Part shown: positions 27,057-35,021 of the stretch, one piece after another
Layout: each line of letters starts with the position of its first letter
Position numbering within the stretch: the stretch's first letter is position 1
NCBI RefSeq assembly: GCF_028368935.1
Contig: NZ_JAQNDK010000002.1
Location: 1,178,001 to 1,242,000, forward strand
Length of the DNA: 64,000 nt
Source: Sorangium aterium
GTDB lineage: Bacteria > Myxococcota_A > Polyangia > Polyangiales > Polyangiaceae
Direction: 5' to 3'
Notes under the pieces: generated by a model
What the model was told of the DNA's origin: nothing
The model's input: only the letters and a program-made list of their open reading frames with translations
The model's database searches: none
Made by a program: the position numbers and the translations under genes

Positions 27057-28295
27057 TCAGGCCGGTACAGAGCTGGTGCGTTGACAGCAGAACGTCGCCG
27101 CCGAGGTGGGCGCGACGCTGCCCACCGCCTCGCCGCCGGACGCTTCGCACTTTCCGGGCTCGAGGCTGACGACGCTCACCGACTTGCTTCCGAGCGCCGT
27201 GCCGGTCGCGACGGTCCCGCAGTCGGGGGCGTCGGCCGTGATCACCTGGGCCGCAACGAGCTGCGAGCACCCTTCGTCGCTGAACGCGGAGGCCAGGACG
27301 CTGCATGTCGCTCCGGTGGGCTCGGTGCAGCCGCACGGCGCGCAGCCGCGGGTGTCCTCGACGCCGGTGTGGAAGACGTGCCGGTCCGGGTACGTGGCGG
27401 GGCAGTCCTGCTCTCCCTCGTGGTGGATGCACGTGAGAAACCCCTCCGGCGGCGCGGCGTCGCCGATCGGCGGCGCCGGCGTGCAGGTCATCCCGGGATC
27501 TGCGCACGGGGGGGACGCGTTTCCGGTACACGCGCGGGCGACGATCGCGAAGCTTCCCTCCGTCGCGGGCTCGTCGGGGTTCTCCGGCGCCTCCGTGACT
27601 CTCGGTGCGCAACCTGCGGAGACGACGCGAGGCGCCTGGATCGCGAGCGATTGCACGCACGGGACGCCACCGCAGGTCCGTCCGGTTTCGACGGCATTCA
27701 CCGAGGTGCAGGTCCCGTCCCACCCATCCGGGGCAGCGAACGAGGTCGCTGGCGCCTCGGGGCCGCCGCACGGGAAGCTGGCGTAGGCCCTCCATGCCAT
27801 CGGCACCTCGCATGTCGCCTCGGGCGGGTCGCACGCGCAGGCGGGGCACTGGTGCGGGGCCGGAGCCGCGAAATCCGCGTAGCCTTCGTAGCCGACGATC
27901 GGCGCGTTCGGAGGGCAGCTCGGCACGCCGTCGGGGGAGCCGATCCAGAGCAGCGCGGGCTCGGACCACCCGAGCGGCTCCTTCGGTACGCACTGCCCTG
28001 CGCAGACCTCTGCTGGTGGGATCAGGTCGCCGAAATCGGACGCGATGGCGACGTCCGTGTCGTCCTCGGCCGCGCAGTCATCGCCGCCATCGCCGCCACC
28101 ACCGCACCCGCCAGCTCCGCCGGCGTCCGGGGGGTCGAGCACCTCACAAGGCGTTGTCTTGGGTCCTTGGTCTTCATCCCAGGGGCATATGTATCCGGTC
28201 GACGACCCGCATCCGCCGGACGTGACACCGAGCCCGAGCGTGCTCGCGCACCACACCACGATCCCACGCCGCCAACGTCGTGCCCGCGCCGCCAT
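27057..28295 (-). CDS. Cys-rich lipoprotein
   Basis: 412 residues from the ATG at 28295, with GGAGAGG upstream; the longer start at 28397 lacks a signal. Basic residues, a hydrophobic stretch and GGCGSS give a lipobox. The mature part has about 30 cysteines spread over the whole length, many as CxxC or CxCxxP pairs, as in disulfide-rich surface proteins. I recognise no named domain. Part of the gene (about 27690-27780, a segment around CGGPEAPATSFAAPDGW) recurs at 29790-29875, so it has been a template for a duplication. Stand-alone gene. Confidence 0.75.
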   Translation of the reverse strand: MAARARRWRRGIVVWCASTLGLGVTSGGCGSSTGYICPWDEDQGPKTTPCEVLDPPDAGGAGGCGGGGDGGDDCAAEDDTDVAIASDFGDLIPPAEVCAGQCVPKEPLGWSEPALLWIGSPDGVPSCPPNAPIVGYEGYADFAAPAPHQCPACACDPPEATCEVPMAWRAYASFPCGGPEAPATSFAAPDGWDGTCTSVNAVETGRTCGGVPCVQSLAIQAPRVVSAGCAPRVTEAPENPDEPATEGSFAIVARACTGNASPPCADPGMTCTPAPPIGDAAPPEGFLTCIHHEGEQDCPATYPDRHVFHTGVEDTRGCAPCGCTEPTGATCSVLASAFSDEGCSQLVAAQVITADAPDCGTVATGTALGSKSVSVVSLEPGKCEASGGEAVGSVAPTSAATFCCQRTSSVPA

Positions 28296-28464
28296 GACCT
28301 CTCCATCTGCGGCGCCGTCGAGGGGGCGCCGCGGTAAGCGCGGCCACGTTACCAGGGGACCCCAGGGCGCCGCCAGATCCATCCTGGGGCAGACCACCCC
28401 CGTTCGATCACATTACGAAGAGCGAGGTACTTTTCTCATCTTTCGCAAGGCGACAGCCCGCGTT
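28296..28464. other. Intergenic region upstream of the Cys-rich lipoprotein
   Basis: About 170 nt with the probable lipoprotein promoter on the reverse strand. No motif can be named. Confidence 0.3.
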
Positions 28465-28702
28465 GCCCTTCATGAGGGCTCGACCTTTCCCCGTCGTCGA
28501 GCGGCCGTCCTGCACCTGCCGCCAGAACGAGCGCTCTGGTGCCCCACGGTTACGCGGGCCCGTCGATTGTGCAACGAGAAGCGGTGCAGTCCCGGAAACC
28601 GCTCCGATGAAGACCCCGCTGCCAATTCCTCCCCGCGGAAGGGCCGTCGCCTGTCCTCCGAGCGCCGGAACCCCGGACGGGCCACCGCGCATGCAGCGCG
28701 CC
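28465..28702. repeat. Interspersed repeat, first copy
   Basis: Aligns over about 235 nt, roughly 75-80 percent by eye, to 29891-30117. Shared blocks include GCCCTTCATGA, CGGGCC-GTCGATTGTGCA and GCTCCGATGAAGACCCC. In the second copy GATGAAGACCCC holds the start of a sigma-factor gene; here that reading frame stops soon after. It may be a dead copy of that gene's upstream region. Confidence 0.75.
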
Positions 28703-29075
28703 GCTCGACGTCCTCCGCGTCGCTCCGATCTGCATCACTTGCTTCGTCCGCCACCCCGCAAGCAGGCGCTCCCAGGAGGGCAGCCATGACCAAGGCGATT
28801 CTGCTGCGCGGAGCCACCTCCGGCGCAACGGGGAGCGTTGCGCCGGAGTTCCAGCGCGAACGTCATGCCAGGGTGTCTGTCCCGCACGAGGGGCGAGCGG
28901 ACCGAGCGAGGCGCGGCGCCAGGAGTCCGCCTGGCCGTGTGCCCCATCAGCAAACGAGGGAAGCCAGGCGCGGTCTGTTGCACGGTGACCTTCTCTTATC
29001 GCGCTCCAGACCGTCCTCGGACGAGGTGACGCCGCCGCACCTTTCCGCATCGTGAGACTGAACTAGACTCCGGAC
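28703..29075. other. Intergenic region without a supported gene
   Basis: About 370 nt between the repeat and an interrupted ORF. Open frames on both strands are low complexity and lack signals. Confidence 0.35.
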
Positions 29076-29543
29076 ATGCCTGACCCGGCTCAGCCCTTCA
29101 CCAACGACAACGACGAGGACGAGGATCTGCTCAGCGAAGAGGACGAGGATCTGCTCGACTAAGCGTCTTGGGCCACGCTCTACGCCGTCGGCTACATCCG
29201 CATCCTCGCCGACGCGATCGAGCACGGCGACGCCGATCTCCAGGTGGATCCCTCGGCGTGGGAAAACACCCTGACCGCCGCCGATGGGGCGATGTTGGAG
29301 CACGTCCGCGGTCGCCTGCACGGGCCTATATCCATCACCGTGGAAGACGTCGAACGGATGCGGCGACTCCGCGGACTAGGTTCCGCTGCGCTCTCGGGCA
29401 GCGAGCGGTCGCCCGAGCTCTACCCGCTCGCTCTTCGGTGCATGGAATCTCTGTTCGGACCGGACTGGAAGCGCGCGTCGCGGGAAGCCGCGTTCTACGC
29501 GCGCGCTCTCAATCAGGAGTTCCACCCTCGTAGCCGCACTTAA
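29076..29543 (+). pseudogene. ORF split by an in-frame TAA after 28 codons
   Basis: The ATG at 29076 starts MPDPAQPFTNDNDEDEDLLS and a second DLLD block, then meets TAA at 29160-29162. The same frame continues open for 126 codons (ASWATLYAVGYIRILADAIE and onward) to 29543. Read through, it would give 155 residues. The downstream part has ordered helical character (hydrophobic Leu/Ile/Val spacing) and no good start of its own until ATG 29295 or GTG 29241. Possibilities are a nonsense mutation, a short acidic leader peptide plus separate gene, or readthrough. No family is recognised. Confidence 0.45.
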
Positions 29544-29808
29544 CGGGAGCTCCGGCGATGAACACACAGATGTCCCCGTTTTTGTAATAGTACCAGCATC
29601 TGCTGGCCAGGCCGAGGCCTCTGCATTGCATCAGTAGTCCAGTTTTGACGTCGGATTTGTACGGGTGTTTTCGTCCGGCCGGGCAAGCCATTCCTGCCTC
29701 GGCGCACTTCATCATGCACTCCGACATCGGCCGGGGGGTCTGCGTTGGCGAAGAGCTTGCCGCGCAGAACGGAGGCCGGCGATGATTTCCGCGACCTCTC
29801 GACGGCAT
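29509..29808 (-). pseudogene. Truncated Cys-rich secreted protein fragment
   Basis: 99 codons reading to a stop at 29509. From about residue 28 it is ordered and Cys-rich (MSECMMKCAEAGMACPAGRK, WYYYKNGDICVF), like the C-terminal domain of a small secreted myxobacterial protein. The first 25 codons are Arg/Pro-rich and no signal peptide precedes it. Just beyond the 5' side (29790-29875) lies a fragment duplicated from the Cys-rich lipoprotein gene at 27690-27780. I take it as the tail of a gene whose front was replaced by rearrangement. Confidence 0.45.
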
Positions 29809-29890
29809 TCACCGAGGTGCGTGCACCGTCCCACTCAGTAGGGGCACCGAACGAGGTTGCGGGAGCCTCAAGGCTGCCTCCGGGGACGTC

Positions 29891-30117
29891 GCCCTTCATG
29901 ATGGCTCGGCCTGTTCCCATCGTGCGCCGTCCCCGCCTGCCGCCGGAACGAGCTCTCTGGCCCCCCACGGTGACGCGGGCCAGTCGATTGTGCAGCGAGA
30001 AGCGGGGCAGTCCCGGATAGCGCTCCGATGAAGACCCCATTGCCCACCCCTCCCCGGCGGGAGGGCCGCCGCGATGCGCCTGGATCCCGGACGCGCCGCC
30101 GCGCACACAGCGGGCCG
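29891..30117. repeat. Interspersed repeat, second copy
   Basis: Homolog of 28465-28702. Here it forms the promoter region and first 30 codons of the sigma-factor-like gene starting at 30028. The two copies are in direct orientation and bracket the broken ORFs at 29076-29808. Confidence 0.75.
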
Positions 30118-30672
30118 AAGGAGGCGCTCCACCCGGCGGTCTCGCTCTCGATCGATGCCCTCTGGGCCGAGCGAGCGTTCGTCGCCCACCTGCTCCGCGC
30201 CCTCCACGTTCCCGCCCGCGACCGCGAGGATCTCCTCCAGACGGTGCTCCTCGGCGCCTGGGAAGCCATCCGAGCGCGCAGGTACCGCCCGGACCCACGG
30301 CGGCGCCCGCGCGCGGCGCTGCGCGCATGGCTGCACGGGGTCGCCTGGCGCCAGGTGTCCCATTACCGGGAGAGTGCCTATATCCGCTGCGAGATCCTGT
30401 GCAGCGCGCCCTTCTCGCCCGCCGACCAGTCGCCTGTCGAGATCGAGGGAGAACTCCTTGCCCGCGCCGCGCTCCGCGAGGTCGCCGCGCTCCCCGCGGG
30501 CCATCGCGAGGTCCTCCTCGCGGCGGCCGGGCCTCCGAGCCTCGTCGCCTGGGCACGAGCGTGCGGCATGAACCCCAATTCCGCTGCCAGCAGGCTCCGT
30601 CGCGCCAGGAGGGCGCTGGCCGAGAAACTCGCCTCACCGAGCCTGCCGACCGGTGACGGCGCCGTCCGGTGA
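30028..30672 (+). CDS. Sigma-70-family (ECF-like) sigma factor
   Basis: 214 residues. After an Arg/Pro-rich start of about 45 residues it shows region 2 (about 48-115: WAERAFVAHLLRALH, REDLLQTVLLGAWE, WLHGVAWRQ) and region 4 (about 150-200: ALREVAALPAGHREVLLAAA, then GMNPNSAASRLRRARRAL). These are the extracytoplasmic-function sigma pattern. Region 4 has Pro-Pro-Ser-Leu-Val-Ala in place of the usual first helix of the helix-turn-helix, so promoter contact may be altered. The stop overlaps the start of the next sigma gene (GTGA). No anti-sigma gene is adjacent. The N-terminal segment lies within the repeat described above. Confidence 0.75.
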   Translation: MKTPLPTPPRREGRRDAPGSRTRRRAHSGPKEALHPAVSLSIDALWAERAFVAHLLRALHVPARDREDLLQTVLLGAWEAIRARRYRPDPRRRPRAALRAWLHGVAWRQVSHYRESAYIRCEILCSAPFSPADQSPVEIEGELLARAALREVAALPAGHREVLLAAAGPPSLVAWARACGMNPNSAASRLRRARRALAEKLASPSLPTGDGAVR

Positions 30673-32363
30673 CGCCGTCGCCGATGATGCCTCCGTTCGG
30701 CGCCCGCTCGGCCGGTCGCGTCGAGCCCGTGTACGATTTCGCAACGATCCGGGCGGCCTCGCCGGATTACCTATCCATGAAAGAATCCCGAGCACGCCCA
30801 GCGCCCCCTCCTGCGCCCGACCCGGCGCCGGCGTCTGTACTTGCCCCGGAGGCGGCGCCCGCTCCCGCCCCGGAGATGACGCCTGCGCCCGACCCAGAGC
30901 CCGCTGCCGTACCCGATCGGGATCCTGCGCCCGCCATCGGCCCGCCCCCGCGGCCCTCGTTCGAGGAGGTCTATCAGACCTTGCTCCCGTACGTCCTCGT
31001 GGTGCTCTGGCGGCTCGGCGTTGCATCTCGAGATATCCACGATGTCGCTCACGAGGTGTTTCTCGTCGTTCACCGGCGCCTCGAGGACCACGATCCTCGC
31101 CTGTCGCTCAAACCGTGGATCGCGGGGATCAGCGCCAATGTCGCCCTTCGCCACCGGGCGCTCGCCCGGAACCAGCGGGAGCTGCTCGCGCTCGACGATT
31201 CCGAGCCCATCGAGCTCGCGGACCCCGGGCTCGACGCCGAGCGCCGGGTCGCACAGGCCGAGACCCAGCGCATCGTCCGCGAGCTCATCCAGCGCATGGA
31301 GAGGGAACGACGAGCGGTGTTCGTGCTCTACGACCTCGAGGGGAGCGACATGCGCGACATCGCGCAGGCCCTCCAGATCCCCGTGAACACCGCATGGGAT
31401 CGGCTGAGACGCGCCCGCAGCGAGTTCACGGCCGCGGTCAAACGCCTCTCCGCGCGGGACCCGGACGCGCTCGGCCTTCGTCGCCTGCGCGTCGTCCTGG
31501 CGCCGTTCGCCCTTGCCGACAGACCCATGCTGCTCGACGCAAGCAACGCCCGGCTCGGCCTTGCGCAGGGGCTCGCCGGACCGCTGTGGGTGCAGCTCCA
31601 GCGATCGCTCGCCTCGACCGGAGGGCTGGCCCGCCGCACGGACGGCCTCCACGGCAGCCCCGCAGTGCAGCCCCATGCCGGCGCCTCCCCGCTCCACCGT
31701 CCCGCGAGCGCGGTGGGGCCCGCCGGCGCCACCGCGGAGAAGCGCACGCCGCCGGTCATCACGATCGCGCGATCCAGGCTCATCAAGGCAGGCGTTGCGC
31801 TGTTCCTCGGGGGAGCCGGGGTGGGCGCCGGCGTGGTTTATGCCGGGCTCCCGCCGCCTGCTGCGGCGCCGGTGGTGTCCGTCCGCGCCGAGGTCGAAGG
31901 CGCCGCGTCCGAGCGAGCCGGGCGCACCGAAGCGGGGCACGACGGGCGCGCCGCGCCCGAGCGAGCCGAGCGCGCCGCGGGCGAGCTCGCCGTGGTCGAC
32001 GCCGTCGCGAACGCTGGGCCCTCGGTGGCGGTGGCGACGGCGGCCGCGGCGCCGTTACGCGCCTCCCCCCGCAAGGCGGCTCCGCCCAGCGAGCACGACA
32101 CGACCGAGGAGAGCGCGTTGCTCAGCAGCGCCGGCCTTGCGCTCAGCGAAGGGAAGGCGACAGAGGCGCTCGAGGTGCTGGCCCTGCACGAGCGGAGTTA
32201 CCCGCGCAGCCCGAGAGTCCAGCTGCGCGAGGCGCTGGCCATCCAGGCCCTCGTCCAGGCCGGGCGGCGCGCCGACGCCCGCGCGCGAGCGGAGCGGTTC
32301 CGCGCGGCGTTCCCTCACGCCGTGTTTCTCCCCGCCATCGAGGCGGCCGTGAACAGCCCATGA
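30669..32363 (+). CDS. ECF sigma factor fused to a membrane segment and helical repeat domain
   Basis: 564 residues. The GTG start overlaps the previous stop as GTGA, so translation is probably coupled. After a Pro/Ala-rich lead of about 95 residues come sigma region 2 (about 99-165, DIHDVAHEVFLVVHRRL) and region 4 (about 207-260, RRAVFVLYDLEGSDMRDIAQ, NTAWDRLRRAR). A transmembrane helix lies at about 372-393, followed by an Ala-rich linker and a TPR-like C-terminal domain (about 480-564). In many myxobacterial loci such a membrane plus repeat part is a separate gene next to the sigma gene and acts as its partner. Here they are joined, giving a membrane-tethered sigma factor. Activation by proteolysis or signalling would be needed for release, which is inference. 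Confidence 0.8.
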   Translation: MTPSPMMPPFGARSAGRVEPVYDFATIRAASPDYLSMKESRARPAPPPAPDPAPASVLAPEAAPAPAPEMTPAPDPEPAAVPDRDPAPAIGPPPRPSFEEVYQTLLPYVLVVLWRLGVASRDIHDVAHEVFLVVHRRLEDHDPRLSLKPWIAGISANVALRHRALARNQRELLALDDSEPIELADPGLDAERRVAQAETQRIVRELIQRMERERRAVFVLYDLEGSDMRDIAQALQIPVNTAWDRLRRARSEFTAAVKRLSARDPDALGLRRLRVVLAPFALADRPMLLDASNARLGLAQGLAGPLWVQLQRSLASTGGLARRTDGLHGSPAVQPHAGASPLHRPASAVGPAGATAEKRTPPVITIARSRLIKAGVALFLGGAGVGAGVVYAGLPPPAAAPVVSVRAEVEGAASERAGRTEAGHDGRAAPERAERAAGELAVVDAVANAGPSVAVATAAAAPLRASPRKAAPPSEHDTTEESALLSSAGLALSEGKATEALEVLALHERSYPRSPRVQLREALAIQALVQAGRRADARARAERFRAAFPHAVFLPAIEAAVNSP

Positions 32364-32587
32364 GGGCCGCCGCGTGCGCTTCTGCGCTTCGCCTCCGATC
32401 GACGACACCGCCGGCGCTTCGGCCCTCCGCGAGCGGGCGCACGGGTTCGTCGGGTCCGCTCGCGAGGGAGAACTCCGGTCGGGCTGTCCGCCGCAGCCGG
32501 AGGACGCCGGCGGCCGGACCCGACGCCATGCAGGTGGTGCTCGACCGGCCGTGGGGCGCGGGCTAGCCTGTGCGGGAAGGACCCACG

Positions 32588-33154
32588 ATGAGCAAGAAGC
32601 TGGACGACGAGTTGGCCCAGGCGCTGTCTCTCGCAGAGCAGCAGGATACGCCCGCGGTGGTGAAGCCGGCCGCGGCCAGCCCGGCGCCGAAGGCGCGCCC
32701 GTCGCGCAGCCTCGGCCTGCTGGCGACGCTGCTCGTCATGGTGGGCGCGCTCGTCGCCCTGTTCCTCGTCGGCTTCAAGGAAGCGGCCGTCTACGCGACG
32801 CCGGTCGACCAGCTGCTCGCGTCGAAGGACAAGCTCGCGGGCCGCAAGGTCCGGGTCGAGGGCGAGCTCGTGCCCGGCACGCTGGTCAAGCGCGATTCGC
32901 CCTGCGAGTACCGCTTCCAGATCCACGGCACGCAGGCGGCGCTGCCCGTGCGCTACGCCCAGTGCGTCATCCCCGACACCTTCCGCGACGTCCCGAGCGG
33001 CGGCGTCCAGGTGACGGTCGAGGGCGCGCTCTCGCAGGGCGGCGACTTCGAGGCGAGCCTCGTGATGGCCAAGTGCACCTCGAAGTACGATCCCAACTCG
33101 CACGAGATGAAGGGCGGCGCCCAGCCCGGCGCGGGCCCGCTCTCGCTCAACTGA
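32588..33154 (+). CDS. ccmE: CcmE-type haem chaperone, CXXXY variant
   Basis: 188 residues, ATG with GGAAGG upstream. One transmembrane helix (about 43-63) follows a cytoplasmic lead. The periplasmic OB-fold (about 70-165) has the CcmE strands: RKVRVEGELVPGTLVK, PVRYAQCVIPDTF and VTVEGAL. In standard CcmE the haem-binding His sits in a HxxxY motif; here the position is Cys163 with Tyr167 (KCTSKY). The CXXXY form is known from archaea and some deltaproteobacterial-type bacteria that use a variant System I for cytochrome c maturation. No other ccm gene is next to it. It could serve the c-type cytochrome encoded at 52515, though distance makes that only a possibility. Confidence 0.85.
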   Translation: MSKKLDDELAQALSLAEQQDTPAVVKPAAASPAPKARPSRSLGLLATLLVMVGALVALFLVGFKEAAVYATPVDQLLASKDKLAGRKVRVEGELVPGTLVKRDSPCEYRFQIHGTQAALPVRYAQCVIPDTFRDVPSGGVQVTVEGALSQGGDFEASLVMAKCTSKYDPNSHEMKGGAQPGAGPLSLN

Positions 33155-33345
33155 GCGCTCCCCGCCCAAAGGCGCCGCCGCGCGCGGCGCCGACACGCCC
33201 AAAGCGCCGCCCCGCGGCGCCGACACGCCTGGATCCATCTCCCCGCTCCCCGGCGGGCCGCTGACTGGCTCGCTCGCGGGACCTTGAGCCTCCTCGACAA
33301 GCTGGTTAAGAGACATCCCCGGACCGACGCCCGAGGAGGAGGCAT

Positions 33346-34119
33346 TTGAGCCACGATCGCGATCTCGTCGTCCTGACGCAGAACATCTGGGGGGGAGTCG
33401 CCCTCTGGGAGCGGCGCCGGACGATGCTTGCCAGGCTCATCGGCGATCTGCGCCCCGGCCTCATCGGGCTCCAGGAGGTGCACGCGGCGGCGGCGAGCGG
33501 CGATCTCGGCCAGGCCGGGGAGCTCGCGCGGCTCGCCGGCGGATACAGGGCCTGGTTCGCGCCGGGCAGGGTCGCCGCGAGCGGCGAGTGCGAGGGGGTC
33601 GCGCTGCTCTGCCGGGAGGACGTCGAGGTGCTCGACCACTCCGTGGAGGCGCTCACGCTCGATCGCGACGATCCGTTCGAGCGTGACAGCCAGCGCGTCG
33701 TCTTGCGCGCCGCGATCCGGCACGCCGGCGCGGTGGTCGACGTGCTCGTCACGCACCTCTCGCTGTCGAAGCGCGCCCGGGCACGCACCGTGCGCGAGCT
33801 CGTGAGCTTCGCCGCGCGCGAGCGCCAGAAGTCGGGGAGCCAAGGCGCCGTGCTGATGGGCGACTTCAACGCGCTCCCCAGCGAGGAGGCGGTCTGTTAT
33901 CTCCAGGCGAGCGCCGGAAACGGCTCCTGGCTCGACGCCTGGACGCAGGCGCACCCCGGCAAGGCGGGCGGCACCTGGCCCGCGGGCCTGCCGCTGCGCC
34001 GCATCGATTATGTCTTCGTTCAACCGGGGGAGGGGTGGGCGATCACGCGCTGCGAACGGGCGCCGTTCTCCGGCTCGGATCACCACGGCGTGGCCGCGTG
34101 GCTGCGGCTCGGCGCCTGA
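33346..34119 (+). CDS. Endonuclease/exonuclease/phosphatase (EEP) family hydrolase
   Basis: 257 residues from a TTG codon preceded by GAGGAGGAGG at good spacing. The EEP motifs are in order: LTQNIWG near 10, LQEVH near 41-45 (metal-binding Glu), THLSLS near 134-139, MGDFNALP near 168-175 and SDHHGV near 243-248 (general base His). The family covers phosphodiesterases such as DNases, sphingomyelinases and inositol phosphatases; no subgroup can be fixed, and no signal peptide is seen so it is cytoplasmic. Isolated gene. Confidence 0.85.
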   Translation: MSHDRDLVVLTQNIWGGVALWERRRTMLARLIGDLRPGLIGLQEVHAAAASGDLGQAGELARLAGGYRAWFAPGRVAASGECEGVALLCREDVEVLDHSVEALTLDRDDPFERDSQRVVLRAAIRHAGAVVDVLVTHLSLSKRARARTVRELVSFAARERQKSGSQGAVLMGDFNALPSEEAVCYLQASAGNGSWLDAWTQAHPGKAGGTWPAGLPLRRIDYVFVQPGEGWAITRCERAPFSGSDHHGVAAWLRLGA

Positions 34120-34222
34120 TGGGCGGGGCCACGCTCGCCCGGATCTCCAGCGGATCATCGATGGATGAGGCGTTCGCGCGCAAACTGTACCCGCTGCGGC
34201 GGACCGGGTAGGCTGGCGGCCC

Positions 34223-34862
34223 ATGAGCAGGCTGCTGATTGGGGGCGACCGGCGGCACGGGCGCCGCGTTGATCCGTCAGGCGCTGGAAGCCGGACACGA
34301 GGTCTCGGCATTCGCGCGCACGCCCGCCACCATCCCTGTCCCGCACCATGAGCGGCTGCGCGCGCTCCGCGGCGACATCATGGATGCCGAGCAGGTGTCG
34401 CGCGCCGTGTCCGGCCACGACGCCGTCCTCTCGGCCCTGGGGTCGCGCGGCCTGGGTCCGACGCGCGTCTACTCCGACGGCATCGTCCACGTCCTGCGCG
34501 CGATGAAGGAGCATGGCGTCCGCCGCCTGATCGCCGTCACCGCGGCGGGCATCGGCGAGGAGCAGCAGCCTGCGCTCTGGTTCCGGCTCCTCGTCAAACC
34601 CATGCTCCGCAACAGGTATTCTGACATGCTGCGCATGGAAGAGGCCCTCCGCCGGAGCGATGTGGCCTGGACCGTCGTGCGCGTCCCCAAGCTCACCGAG
34701 GGGCGGCTCACCAAGGAGTGCCGCGCCGAAGTCGACCCCTCGCCGCCGGAGGGCTACCTCTTTGGCGGTCCCACGATCTCGCGCGAGGACCTCGCGTATT
34801 TCATGCTATCTCAGCTGGACAGCGACGAATACCTCCGCAAGGCGATCGTCGTCACGTACTGA
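34223..34862 (+). pseudogene. NmrA-like NAD(P)-binding protein with a frameshift at its start
   Basis: From an ATG at 34223 the first six codons read MSRLLI, the first strand of a Rossmann fold. The frame then slips by one base in a run of five G (34241-34245), and the rest continues in another frame as GATGGTGAALIRQALEAGH up to 34862. That gives the dinucleotide-binding Gly motif, NmrA/SDR-type sequence (about 207 residues) and a normal end. With one G fewer the protein would be complete (about 212 residues). A TTG at 34239 could start the longer frame but would drop strand one. It may be a real frameshift, a sequencing error in the G run, or slippage. Neighbours give no function. Confidence 0.6.
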
Positions 34863-35021
34863 GAGCGCGGCGCGCTCGTCATCTCTTGACGCAGCCGCGG
34901 AGCATCGGTCTGCTGCCGCCCCCGCCGTCGTGGCCAGCCTGCGGCGCGCCTGCGGTGATCGCCATGAATGCCGCGATCACCGTGATTCCCGCGATGCTGC
35001 CGAGCAGAGGCCTCAGAAATC

